From an uncultured Eubacteriales bacterium (GTDB lineage Bacteria > Bacillota > Clostridia > Oscillospirales > CAG-272): DNA of 8,412 nt. A program made the translations under genes and the position numbers. Positions within the stretch are counted from its first letter, which is position 1. Each line of letters starts with the position of its first letter. The stretch lies in contig USMO01000062.1 in NCBI GenBank assembly GCA_900555785.1, forward strand, positions 1 through 8,412. Reading direction: 5' to 3'. This document shows positions 1 to 6,408 of this stretch, in pieces. The notes under the pieces are model-generated. The model searched no databases. It was not told where the DNA came from and was given only the letters and a program-made list of their open reading frames with translations.

Positions 1-1
1 C

Positions 2-1387
2 ATTCTGCTGCTGGACGAGCCGACCAACCACCTTGACATTGCAACGCTGACCTGGCTGGAAGGCTTTCTTGCAAACTACAGAAAGTGCTTTATGGTCATC
101 TCGCACGATCGCTATTTTCTCGACCGCGTGACCAACAAAACGCTTTCCATCGAGCATCACCACGCCACACTCTACCAGGGCGGATACACCAAAAGCATGG
201 CGCAGCGCCAGACCGACCGCGAGATTGCCGAGCGCCATTGGCGCAACCAGCAGCGGGAGATTGCGCGGCAGGAGGCATATATCGCCCAGCAGCGTGCCTG
301 GAACCGTGAGCGCAACATCATTGCCGCTGAAAGCCGGCAGAAAATGCTGGACAGGATGGAGCGGCTGGAGCGCCCGACCGCTGACCCGCGCGCAATCCGG
401 ATGTCCTTCTCCGAAGCGATTGCGTCGGGCAACGATGTGCTGGACGTTCGCCACCTGACGATGGGATTCCCGGGCAGGACGCTGTTCCGCGACATCTCCT
501 TTCTGATCAAGCGGCAAGAGCGCGCGCTGATTATCGGTCCGAACGGCTGCGGCAAATCAACGCTGATCAAGCTGATTCTGGGGCAGCTGCAGCCGCTGTC
601 CGGTGTCATTGAGGAAGGCTACCATGTGGAAATCGGCTACTACGACCAGGAAAACCAGCATCTGACGCCCGAAAACACCGTGCTGGACGAGCTGTGGAAC
701 GCTTACTCCACGCGGACGGAGACGCAGATTCGTCAGGTATTGGCGCTCTTCCGCTTCACCGGCGAGGACGTGTTCAAGGAAGTTGCGGTGCTCTCCGGCG
801 GCGAGCGCGCGCGACTGACGCTGGCAAAGCTGATGCTTTCGAAGATGAATCTTTTGGTGCTGGACGAGCCGACCAACCATCTTGACATGGATTCCCGCGA
901 AGCGCTGGAGGCGGCGCTGGAGCAGTTTGAGGGGACGATTGTGATGGTGTCGCACGACCGGTATCTGATTGACAAGCTCGCCACCCGCATTCTGGAGGTG
1001 CGCCCCGGCGACTGTTTCCCGGGAGATTTGCTGGATTATCATGTGGACCATCCGGGGCACGGGTACACGGAGTTTACCGACTACAAGAACGCACGCATTG
1101 CGGAGCGGCAGGCGGCGGTCACCGGCGCGGCTACGGTTGCCGAGGTCACCACGCAGAAGGAGCAATACCTGAAAAACAAGCAGGCTGCGGCAGAAGAGCG
1201 AAAGAAAAAAGCCCGTCTGGAGCGTTTGGCCAAAGAAAGCCACACGCTGGAGGCAGAGCTGGACGCGCTGGAGCAGGAACTGTACGGTCCGGCAGCCTCC
1301 AACTACGTGCGCGCCGCCGAGATCGACCGCCGCAAACAGGAGATCGAAGACCGTCTATTGGAAATTTATGAAGAACTGGAAGGGTAA
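2..1387 (+). CDS. ABC-F family ATPase (5'-truncated by window edge)
   Basis: This is a soluble ABC-F protein, a class of twin-ATPase factors that act at the ribosomal E site (translation factors or antibiotic-resistance proteins) and are not transporters. The frame is open from base 2, so the gene starts outside the window; 461 residues are visible and roughly 150-200 are missing compared with usual family length. Visible residues 1-12 hold the first-domain Walker B (LLLDEPTNHLD), followed by an SHDR switch. A charged helical linker at about 60-130 is the expected P-site tRNA interaction motif. The second ATPase domain has Walker A GPNGCGKST (from residue 179), signature LSGGE (from 264), Walker B LLVLDEPTNHLD (from 284) and another SHDR. 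A Lys/Glu-rich coiled-coil C-terminus at about 385-461 resembles the YdiF/Uup groups. There is no membrane segment. Copy A of the two-hairpin repeat begins 3 bp after the stop codon. The ABC-F assignment is firm; the subfamily is not. Confidence 0.95.
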   Translation: MLLLDEPTNHLDIATLTWLEGFLANYRKCFMVISHDRYFLDRVTNKTLSIEHHHATLYQGGYTKSMAQRQTDREIAERHWRNQQREIARQEAYIAQQRAWNRERNIIAAESRQKMLDRMERLERPTADPRAIRMSFSEAIASGNDVLDVRHLTMGFPGRTLFRDISFLIKRQERALIIGPNGCGKSTLIKLILGQLQPLSGVIEEGYHVEIGYYDQENQHLTPENTVLDELWNAYSTRTETQIRQVLALFRFTGEDVFKEVAVLSGGERARLTLAKLMLSKMNLLVLDEPTNHLDMDSREALEAALEQFEGTIVMVSHDRYLIDKLATRILEVRPGDCFPGDLLDYHVDHPGHGYTEFTDYKNARIAERQAAVTGAATVAEVTTQKEQYLKNKQAAAEERKKKARLERLAKESHTLEAELDALEQELYGPAASNYVRAAEIDRRKQEIEDRLLEIYEELEG

Positions 1388-1465
1388 GACCTTGGGGCGC
1401 TGCCCCAAGCCCCGCTTAAGAAACTTCTTGGAAGAAGTTTCTTAAGAATCTTCAAGAACTTTCAC
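1388..1465 (+). repeat. Two-hairpin 3' element, copy A
   Basis: Directly after the ABC-F stop codon lies hairpin 1 at 1391-1409 (CTTGGGGC / GCCCCAAG, 8 bp, loop gct). Hairpin 2 follows at 1415-1446 (CTTAAGAAACTTCTT and its exact complement, 15 bp, two-base centre GG), then the tail AATCTTCAAGAACTTTC. The same arrangement occurs at 6267-6344 and, on the - strand, at 6486-6409. It may act as a transcription terminator or mRNA 3'-end stabiliser, or be a dispersed palindromic repeat. It lacks the T-run of a standard intrinsic terminator. Confidence 0.8.
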
Positions 1466-1652
1466 AGAGAGGTGCCGTAAGCGGACAGTGTTGACCTGAT
1501 TCTGGCGGCGCTGCGGGGACCGCGCCAACCGGGTGCTCCTTCACGGGGAGCTGACGGCTCAGTCAGCCCTTCGGTTCAATGTTATGCGATGAAAAGAAAC
1601 GATCAACAGCAGCCATGTCGGTTTTCTCCTTTTCGGTGCCTCCATTCTACAC
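1466..1652. other. Gene-free GC-rich intergenic segment with small hairpins
   Basis: No convincing gene is seen here. Overlapping open frames continue antisense into the HAD gene and match no family I recognise. The segment has several short inverted repeats: GCTCC 1535-1539 with GGAGC 1547-1551, and GCTGAC 1550-1555 with GTCAGC 1562-1567. These two share bases 1550-1551 and so cannot both form completely. A GC-rich fold is also possible around 1504-1526. The block GGGGAGCTGAC...GTCAGCCC resembles, from memory and unverified, a palindromic intergenic repeat common in clostridial genomes. It could be a decayed copy of that repeat or the terminator region shared by two convergent genes. Confidence 0.4.
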
Positions 1653-1692
1653 GAAAAGCCCTCCCGAATCCATTGCGGAATCCGGGAGGGAG
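1653..1692 (-). terminator. Intrinsic terminator of the HAD gene
   Basis: Read on the - strand, the HAD stop codon is followed after about 10 bases by a GC-rich hairpin. CCCTCCCGGATTCC (1690-1677) pairs with GGATTCGGGAGGG (1671-1659) with one bulge, and a short T-run (GCTTTTCG) follows. The eight outer pairs are perfect. The T-run is only four long, so termination may be partial. Confidence 0.75.
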
Positions 1693-1700
1693 TTTGCATT

Positions 1701-2357
1701 TTACGACAGAATTGCGGGGATGCGTTCGGCTGCCTCGACGGGAGAGCGGAAGAGATACGCGGCGCCCGCCCCGGTCAGTTCGGTCTCTGTGCCGAAGCCC
1801 CAAAGGACGCCTGCACAGTCGATTCCGCAGCGCCGGGCACCCAGCACGTCGTCCCGCCGATCCCCGATCATCAGAATCCGGCGCATGTCGTGCAGCCCCA
1901 GCTGCTCGGTTGCCCAGGCGATGACCTCGTGCTTCTCGCCGCGCGTTCCGTCCAATTCGGGACCCGAAATCAACCGGAACCTGCCGGCAATGCCGAAATG
2001 CTCCAGCACGCGCCGCGCCATCACCGTTGGCTTGCAGGTGGCAAGCACCAGCCCGTAACCCGCCCGAGAAAGGCGGTCGAGCAGCTCGGGAATCCCGTCA
2101 TACAGCCGGCATTCAAAGATTCCGCGCGCGTTATAGTATTCGCGGTAGGTATCCACGGCGCGCTGCGCAGCCTCCGGCGACAGACCGTAATCCGCAGCAA
2201 AGGTTCGGCTCAGCGGCGGACCGATGAAATGCCGCAGCTGTCCGCGCTCCTGCGGAGGCAGCCCCAGACGGTCGATGGCGTAGCAAACCGCGTTAAGAAT
2301 CCCCTCCTCGGAGTTGCAAAGCGTTCCGTCCAGGTCAAAAAAAAGATTCGGTTCCAT
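1701..2357 (-). CDS. HAD superfamily phosphatase, phosphoglycolate phosphatase-like
   Basis: This 218-residue cytoplasmic HAD hydrolase is expected to use an aspartyl-phosphate intermediate and Mg2+ to remove phosphate from a small metabolite. The motifs are complete. Motif I is DLDGT (D8 nucleophile, D10 acid/base), motif II ends at T107 in ATCKP, the motif III lysine is probably K142 (GEKHE), and motif IV is GDRRDD (D166, D169/D170). The helical cap between motifs I and II, with FIGPPL at 45-50, and the C-terminal WGFGT at 186-190 resemble the Gph/PpaX/5'-nucleotidase branch (subfamily IA). The substrate cannot be read from sequence. The start is supported by GGAAAGGA about 6 bases before the ATG. 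The gene is a single unit, divergent from the five-gene operon, with its own promoter at 2496-2524 and its own terminator. Confidence 0.9.
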   Translation of the reverse strand: MEPNLFFDLDGTLCNSEEGILNAVCYAIDRLGLPPQERGQLRHFIGPPLSRTFAADYGLSPEAAQRAVDTYREYYNARGIFECRLYDGIPELLDRLSRAGYGLVLATCKPTVMARRVLEHFGIAGRFRLISGPELDGTRGEKHEVIAWATEQLGLHDMRRILMIGDRRDDVLGARRCGIDCAGVLWGFGTETELTGAGAAYLFRSPVEAAERIPAILS

Positions 2358-2418
2358 TCAGTATCCTTTCCGAAAGAAAAAATATCGGTTTCCGCCAGGC
2401 TTTTTTTTGCCGACCCTC

Positions 2419-2448
2419 TTGCATCTGACGGTCCGAATGTGATATAAT
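2419..2448 (+). promoter_or_regulatory. Sigma-A-type promoter of the five-gene operon
   Basis: TTGCAT (2419-2424) and a perfect TATAAT (2443-2448) are separated by 18 bp. The predicted start is near 2455, giving a leader of about 97 nt before the ATG at 2552. The promoter points toward the facing - strand promoter 48 bp away. Confidence 0.8.
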
Positions 2449-2458
2449 AATAGATGTT

Positions 2459-2491
2459 GCAGACGGTTTCCCCAGAGAGGTCCGTCCCTGC
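2459..2491. promoter_or_regulatory. Palindromic stem-loop between the two facing promoters
   Basis: GCAG-ACGG (2459-2466) pairs with CCGT-cc-CTGC (2482-2491), leaving two bulged bases and a 15-base loop. It almost exactly fills the interval between the two predicted transcription starts, so it would form in the leader of both transcripts. It could be a repressor operator or an RNA structure. Its function is inferred from position only. Confidence 0.45.
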
Positions 2492-2495
2492 TATC

Positions 2496-2524
2496 ATTAT
2501 ACACCCTACGCGCACAAAAATCAA
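2496..2524 (-). promoter_or_regulatory. Sigma-A-type promoter of the HAD gene
   Basis: On the - strand TTGATT (2524-2519) is followed by a 17-bp spacer and a perfect TATAAT (2501-2496). The predicted start is near 2489, giving a leader of about 130 nt before the ATG at 2357. The leader crosses the + strand promoter, so the two transcripts overlap at their 5' ends. Confidence 0.8.
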
Positions 2525-2551
2525 GTGCGTTTTTGCAGAAAGGATCTTCCT

Positions 2552-3253
2552 ATGGATATGAATTTCACCATTCCGGTCAACGAGGCGTTTGAAGCCTCGG
2601 CTGCCGATCCTGCCTGCGGATGCCCCTTCTGCGCGCTTGCCCGCAAGCTGGAAGCGGACGAGCTGGATCTGATTCTCGGCGCCTCGATGATGGAGCCGGA
2701 CATCCGCATTCAGACCAACCGCCAGGGCTTCTGCCGCACGCATTATGACCTGATGTTCGTGCGCAAGAACCGGCTTGGCATGGCGCTGACGCTGGAAAGC
2801 CACCTGGCAGAGCTGGAAAAAGGCTTGCGCGACGGCGGCATCGGCGGCGGTCAGGGCAGCAAACCGATGAAGCGCATCGGCGAGCTGGAGGAAAGCTGCT
2901 ACATCTGCCGGCGGGTGCAGACCAACTTTGAAAAAATGGTGGACACCGCCGTCTGGCTCTGGCAGACCGACGGGGATTTCCCCGCCAAGCTGCGGGCGCA
3001 GCCCTACTTTTGCCTGCCACACTACCGCCAGCTGCTTGCCGTCGGTCAGAAGCGGCTGGGCAAGAAAAAGAACCCGGAGTTTGCCGCCGCCTGCGGAAAG
3101 GTGGTTGACACCTACCTGGCGGCGCTGCAGGGGGATGTCAGCTGGTTCTGCAAAAAATTTGACTATCGGTTTCAGGACGAGCCCTGGGGCAACTCCAAGG
3201 ATGCGGTCGAGCGTGCCATCCGGTTTCTGCGCTCGGACCTTCACAACAAATAA
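2552..3253 (+). CDS. DUF6062 family protein with two Cys/His modules
   Basis: This is a 233-residue soluble protein of unknown function, recognised as DUF6062, a family known from Firmicutes. It has two similar modules. The first has CPFC at 24-27 and GFCRTHY at 59-65; the second has CYIC at 116-119 and YFCLPHY at 152-158. Each module therefore reads C-x2-C-(33 or 34)-C-x2-H, which suggests two structural zinc sites built by duplication (inference). A glycine-rich stretch at 95-102 lies between them. The start at 2552 is preferred over an in-frame GTG at 2525 because AGAAAGGA lies 7 bases before this ATG and the GTG has no ribosome binding site. It is the first gene of the operon, 14 bp before mnmM, so a role linked to RNA or translation is possible but unproven. 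No signal peptide or membrane segment is seen. Confidence 0.88.
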   Translation: MDMNFTIPVNEAFEASAADPACGCPFCALARKLEADELDLILGASMMEPDIRIQTNRQGFCRTHYDLMFVRKNRLGMALTLESHLAELEKGLRDGGIGGGQGSKPMKRIGELEESCYICRRVQTNFEKMVDTAVWLWQTDGDFPAKLRAQPYFCLPHYRQLLAVGQKRLGKKKNPEFAAACGKVVDTYLAALQGDVSWFCKKFDYRFQDEPWGNSKDAVERAIRFLRSDLHNK

Positions 3254-3267
3254 AGGACAGAGACACA

Positions 3268-3834
3268 ATGGGAAAGTATCAGATTGATCTGTTGCAGCTG
3301 CATAAATATTTCATCCGCAACCACCTGCACGAGGGAGACACGGCTGTGGATTACACGATGGGAAACGGGCACGACACCGAGTTCCTCTCCAAAGCCGTGG
3401 GACCGACCGGGCATGTCTATGCCTTTGACATCCAGGCGCAGGCGCTCGAATCGACCGCGCGGCATCTGAAGGAGGCGGGCTGCCCCGAGAACTACACTCT
3501 CATTCAGGATTCGCATCAATTCGTCAAAAATTACGTTCACACCCCGGTCAAGGCGGGCATGTTTAATCTTGGCTGGCTGCCGGGCGGAGACAAATCCATC
3601 ACCACGCTGCGCGAGAGCACCATGCCGGCAATCGAGGCGGCAATTGAACTGATGGACCAGGATGCCATTCTCAATGTGGCGGTCTATCCCGGGCATGCGG
3701 AGGGCGATGCCGAAGGCAAAATGCTGGAGGAATACTTCGCAACGCTCAGCCGCCACCGGGTCTGCTGCACCAAGGTGGCAATCCTCAATTCCCCAACCTC
3801 GCCGTACTTTTTCGTTCTGGAAACCAAATCGTAG
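3268..3834 (+). CDS. mnmM: tRNA wobble-uridine methyltransferase MnmM (YtqB family)
   Basis: This 188-residue class I SAM-dependent methyltransferase belongs to the family once called 'rRNA methylase' (PF06962, B. subtilis YtqB). Members now named MnmM methylate the 5-aminomethyl group of nm5(s2)U34 in tRNA, replacing the methyltransferase half of MnmC in bacteria that lack it. The SAM-binding motif I is DYTMGNGHDT at 28-37, and the acidic residue after strand 2 is D54 in FDIQ. The family hallmark NLGWLPGGDK is at 100-109, with YPGH at 140-143. Length is typical. AAGGA, overlapping the end of the DUF6062 stop codon, lies about 10 bases before the ATG and suggests translational coupling. It acts in the cytoplasm and is co-transcribed with its neighbours. 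Family identity is strong; the exact modification is assigned by homology. Confidence 0.93.
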   Translation: MGKYQIDLLQLHKYFIRNHLHEGDTAVDYTMGNGHDTEFLSKAVGPTGHVYAFDIQAQALESTARHLKEAGCPENYTLIQDSHQFVKNYVHTPVKAGMFNLGWLPGGDKSITTLRESTMPAIEAAIELMDQDAILNVAVYPGHAEGDAEGKMLEEYFATLSRHRVCCTKVAILNSPTSPYFFVLETKS

Positions 3835-3846
3835 AAGGAAGGGAAC

Positions 3847-4620
3847 ATGAACAGACACGGAATCAAGCGCAGGCTTGCGGGGCTTTCGCTGGGGCTTTTG
3901 CTCCTGCTCCCCTCCTGCATTCAACGGGACAGCGGAAAGGAGACCTACCTGTATCCGTCCGTTTCCTACACCTACCAGACCTCTGTCAACGAGGCGTTTC
4001 TGACCACGGGGCTTGACCCGACCTATCTGTATCTGGCAAACAAGCAGCACCCCGTTGCCGAAAGCTACGACCCCGGCACGCTGGTCACGCTCTCAACCGA
4101 TTACGCCCTGCGCGCAATTCAGGTCGAGGAACGGACGGCGCAGGCGCTGATGGCAATGATGGAGGAAATGTGGGCTGACGGCGTGCGGGACGCGAAGGTC
4201 ACCAGCGGATACCGGACCTACAGCTATCAAAACTCGCTCTATCAGAAGTATGTTCAGGACGAGATGGCAAAGGGCTACAGCCGCGAAGAAGCCGAGCAGC
4301 GCGCGGCAACCTATTCTGCGCCTCCCGGCTACAGCGAGCATCAGACCGGCTTTGTGGTGGATTTCCTTGGCTCCGGTGCCTCCGACCTGGACGAGAGCTT
4401 TGAGAACACCGCCGCCTTCGGCTGGCTGGCTGCCAACTGCTGGCGCTTCGGGTTCATTCTGCGTTACCCGAAATCCGCCGATAAAATCGCCATCACCGGC
4501 TACGATTACGAGCCGTGGCATTACCGCTTTGTCGGCCGCGAAGCCGCAACCGAAATCATGAAGCGCGGCATTACGCTGGAAGAATTTCTGGCGCTGGAAT
4601 TTACAACCGTCAAATCTTAA
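3847..4620 (+). CDS. VanY-family D-alanyl-D-alanine carboxypeptidase, lipoprotein
   Basis: This 257-residue zinc carboxypeptidase of the M15B/VanY group would trim the terminal D-Ala from peptidoglycan stem peptides outside the membrane. A basic, leucine-rich signal (residues 1-23) ends in LPSC with C24 as the likely lipidated residue, so it should be an anchored lipoprotein; proline at -2 is unusual for a lipobox. The catalytic motifs are intact: SGYRT at 120-124, SEHQTGFVVD at 163-172 (zinc ligands H165 and D172) and EPWHYR at 222-227 (catalytic E222, zinc ligand H225). AAGGAAGGG precedes the ATG by a few bases, and the gene starts 12 bp after mnmM. There is no vanA/vanH neighbourhood, so ordinary cell-wall maturation is more likely than glycopeptide resistance. 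Confidence 0.93.
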   Translation: MNRHGIKRRLAGLSLGLLLLLPSCIQRDSGKETYLYPSVSYTYQTSVNEAFLTTGLDPTYLYLANKQHPVAESYDPGTLVTLSTDYALRAIQVEERTAQALMAMMEEMWADGVRDAKVTSGYRTYSYQNSLYQKYVQDEMAKGYSREEAEQRAATYSAPPGYSEHQTGFVVDFLGSGASDLDESFENTAAFGWLAANCWRFGFILRYPKSADKIAITGYDYEPWHYRFVGREAATEIMKRGITLEEFLALEFTTVKS

Positions 4621-4650
4621 TCACATGCATTGATAAAGGAGAACACACCC

Positions 4651-5613
4651 ATGTACCGTATTGGTATCGACCTGGGCGGCACCAACATTGCCGCCGGATT
4701 GGTCAACGAAAACTTTGAGATGATCACCAAAGGCTCTACCCCCACGCTGGTCGGCAGACCGAACAGCGAGATTGTGCAGGATATTGCTTCCCTGGCGAAG
4801 GACCTGTGCCGCAATGCGGGTATCACCACGGCAGACGTTGCGTCGCTCGGCATTGCCTCCCCCGGCATTGTGGACAGCATGACCGGCTGCGTCATCTATG
4901 CAAACAATCTCTCTTTCCGCAATTTCCCGATTCTGCCGGAGCTGCGCAAGCTGCTGCCGGACATCCGGGAATTTCACATTGAAAACGATGCCAATGCGGC
5001 TGCATGGGGCGAAGCGATTGCCGGCGCAGCAAAGGGCAGCAGTTCCTCGGTCATGATTACGCTGGGGACCGGTGTCGGCGGCGGCATCGTTGAGGGAGGC
5101 AAGGTCTACAAGGGCTTCAACAACGCCGGCGGCGAGCTGGGGCATTTCGTCATTCATGTGGACGGTCGCCCCTGCACCTGCGGACGGCGCGGCTGCTGGG
5201 AGGCTTACTCCTCGGCAACGGGTCTGATCAACATGACAAAGGAAAAGCTTGCGGAATGCGAAAAGACCGGGCGCAAGACGGCAATGACCGACATCGTTGC
5301 CGAAAAGGGCAAGGTCAACGGTCGCACGGCGTTTGACGGCAAACGGATGGGCGACGCGGCAGCCTCCGAGGTCGTGGACGAGTACATCAAGTACCTCGCC
5401 AGCGGCATTACAAGCATGATTAACATTTTCCAGCCCGAGGTCCTTTCCATCGGTGGAGGGATCTCCAACGAGGGGCAGTACCTTCTGGACCTGGTGGTTC
5501 CGCGTGTGCGCCGTGAACAGTACGGAACCAACCTGGTCCCGCTCACCGACATCCGCATCGCAAAGCTCCGCAACGACGCAGGGATTGTCGGCGCAGCAGT
5601 TCTCGGGCTGTAA
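4651..5613 (+). CDS. glcK: ROK family glucokinase
   Basis: This 320-residue cytoplasmic sugar kinase probably phosphorylates glucose with ATP to glucose 6-phosphate. Phosphate-binding DLGGTN is at 7-12 and the catalytic base is D113 in ENDANAA (111-117). GTGVGGG is at 139-145 and GELGH at 161-165, with H165 a zinc ligand. The ROK zinc motif CTCGRRGCWE is at 175-184 (C175, C177, C182), and QPEVLSIGGG at 261-270 completes the ATP site. There is no N-terminal DNA-binding domain, so it is a kinase and not a ROK repressor. The ATG at 4651 is chosen over an in-frame TTG at 4630 because AAAGGAGAA lies 7 bases before it. The gap from the carboxypeptidase gene is 30 bp with no visible promoter. Other hexoses or amino sugars are possible substrates, but glucose is the usual one for this type. 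Confidence 0.92.
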   Translation: MYRIGIDLGGTNIAAGLVNENFEMITKGSTPTLVGRPNSEIVQDIASLAKDLCRNAGITTADVASLGIASPGIVDSMTGCVIYANNLSFRNFPILPELRKLLPDIREFHIENDANAAAWGEAIAGAAKGSSSSVMITLGTGVGGGIVEGGKVYKGFNNAGGELGHFVIHVDGRPCTCGRRGCWEAYSSATGLINMTKEKLAECEKTGRKTAMTDIVAEKGKVNGRTAFDGKRMGDAAASEVVDEYIKYLASGITSMINIFQPEVLSIGGGISNEGQYLLDLVVPRVRREQYGTNLVPLTDIRIAKLRNDAGIVGAAVLGL

Positions 5614-5628
5614 GCGCTGTCCCCTGCC

Positions 5629-6276
5629 ATGCTGATCTTTCTGACCGACCGAAAACACCCCGGTCTGGAATTGACGCGCAGGCTGACAGACGCAGGCTTG
5701 GCGGTCCTGACGGAGCGGACCACCGCCGCAGACTATCTTTGCAGAGAACGTGACATGGGTGCACTGCTGGTTGACGGAATCCCCGGCTTCCAGGCAGCGA
5801 CCGAGCTTTGCCGCGGCATGCGCGCCGCCTATCCGGAACTGCCGATTGCGCTGATTCTGGATTCCGGCACGGTTGCCGATACCGTTGCCGACTGCGTGAT
5901 TCGGGCGCAGTCGGTTTCCGAAATTGCCGCCGAGGTTGTGGCTTTCTGCCGCAATCACGGTTGGTCTCCCGAACTTTCTACCTATACGCTGTTCGTAACC
6001 GATGATCCGGGCAAAACCCGCCTGCTCGGCTACCGGATGGCGCTCTCGCCCCGCGAACATCAGGTCCTGCGGCTGATTTATCTGCGTGCGCCCGAAACGG
6101 TGCTGCGGAGTGAACTCCTGTCGGTCTGCTTTCCAGAAGGCTCGCAGCGAGCCGAAAACCTGACCGTTCACGTCAACCGCATCAACGCCAAAGCGCGCGA
6201 ACTCTCCGGCTTGCCGCTGATTGAAAGCGTCTACGGAAAAGGCTCCCGCCTGCGTTCCGGGATTGTAAGGTCGTGA
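5629..6276 (+). CDS. Orphan winged-helix regulator with degenerate receiver domain
   Basis: This 215-residue protein has two parts. Residues 1-110 have the strand/helix rhythm of a response-regulator receiver, with D49 (LLVDG) where the phosphorylated Asp would sit. The N-terminal acidic pair is reduced to D7, and the conserved Lys near position 100 is missing (AQS at 93-95), so normal phosphorylation is unlikely. Residues 120-213 form an OmpR/PhoB-type winged helix with SPREHQVLRLIYL, the recognition-helix region ENLTVHVNRINAKAR (176-190) and a C-terminal wing ending VYGKGSRL. No kinase is adjacent in the same operon. The ATG lies 15 bp after the glucokinase stop, in the same reading frame and with no clear ribosome binding site, so translation probably depends on reinitiation. 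Its TGA is inside hairpin 1 of repeat copy B. Targets are unknown; autoregulation or control of glucose/envelope genes is only a guess. Confidence 0.82.
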   Translation: MLIFLTDRKHPGLELTRRLTDAGLAVLTERTTAADYLCRERDMGALLVDGIPGFQAATELCRGMRAAYPELPIALILDSGTVADTVADCVIRAQSVSEIAAEVVAFCRNHGWSPELSTYTLFVTDDPGKTRLLGYRMALSPREHQVLRLIYLRAPETVLRSELLSVCFPEGSQRAENLTVHVNRINAKARELSGLPLIESVYGKGSRLRSGIVRS

Positions 6277-6344
6277 GGCGTTGCCTCACACTCCACTTAG
6301 GGAACTTTTTGAAAAAAGTTCCCTAAGAACCCTCAAAAACTTTC
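6267..6344 (+). repeat. Two-hairpin 3' element, copy B
   Basis: Hairpin 1 is at 6273-6289 (GTGAGGC / GCCTCAC, loop gtt) and contains the TGA of the winged-helix gene. Hairpin 2 is at 6296-6327 (CTTAGGGAACTTTTT and its exact complement, 15 bp, centre GA). The tail is AACCCTCAAAAACTTTC. Compared with copy A, stem positions 5, 7 and 13 of hairpin 2 differ, and each change is matched on the other arm. Confidence 0.85.
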
Positions 6345-6351
6345 ATAAAAA

Positions 6352-6402
6352 GGGGTGCAGCGCAGCCGAATGAGAATCACTCTCCGGCTGCGCTGCATCC
6401 CC
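6352..6402. terminator. Central hairpin between convergent genes
   Basis: TGCAGCGCAGCCG (6356-6368) pairs perfectly with CGGCTGCGCTGCA (6385-6397). GGGG (6352-6355) extends the stem with CCCC (6399-6402) past one bulged T. Inside the loop GAGA (6372-6375) can pair with TCTC (6381-6384). The structure is symmetrical and sits midway between two convergent transcription units, so a bidirectional terminator or transcript insulator is plausible. Neither side has a true T-run after the stem. Confidence 0.6.
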
Positions 6403-6408
6403 CTTAGG

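Noticed and set aside
1495..1530. Partial likeness of GGGGACCGCGCC to the T-box antiterminator core.
   Set aside because: The TGG and flanking parts of the T-box consensus are missing, there is no specifier-loop leader, and no aminoacyl-tRNA synthetase or amino-acid gene lies downstream on this strand.
1550..1580. tRNA-like pieces (GGCTCAGT and GGTTCAAT).
   Set aside because: Spacing is wrong, and no acceptor stem, anticodon arm or CCA end can be drawn.
2505..2535. Terminator-like hairpin (CGCAC 2511-2515 with GTGCG 2525-2529) followed by TTTTT in the operon leader, suggesting attenuation.
   Set aside because: The stem is only 5-6 bp with a 9-base loop, and the bases are also the -35 region and spacer of the facing HAD promoter, which explains their composition. 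No antiterminator partner was found.
2210..3268. Long - strand open frame covering the DUF6062 gene, the divergent promoters and the start of the HAD gene.
   Set aside because: It crosses two promoters and runs in another frame through the HAD N-terminus; its protein has no family features.
3847..4620. Possible glycopeptide-resistance (van) locus because of the VanY-type carboxypeptidase and a nearby two-component system.
   Set aside because: No VanH, VanA/B ligase or VanX is present, the two-component genes are convergent and not linked to it, and VanY-like enzymes are common cell-wall proteins.
4621..6171. Long - strand open frame antisense to the glucokinase and regulator genes.
   Set aside because: It mirrors the codon bias of the real + strand genes, has no recognisable motif, and the + strand genes have full catalytic motifs and ribosome binding sites.
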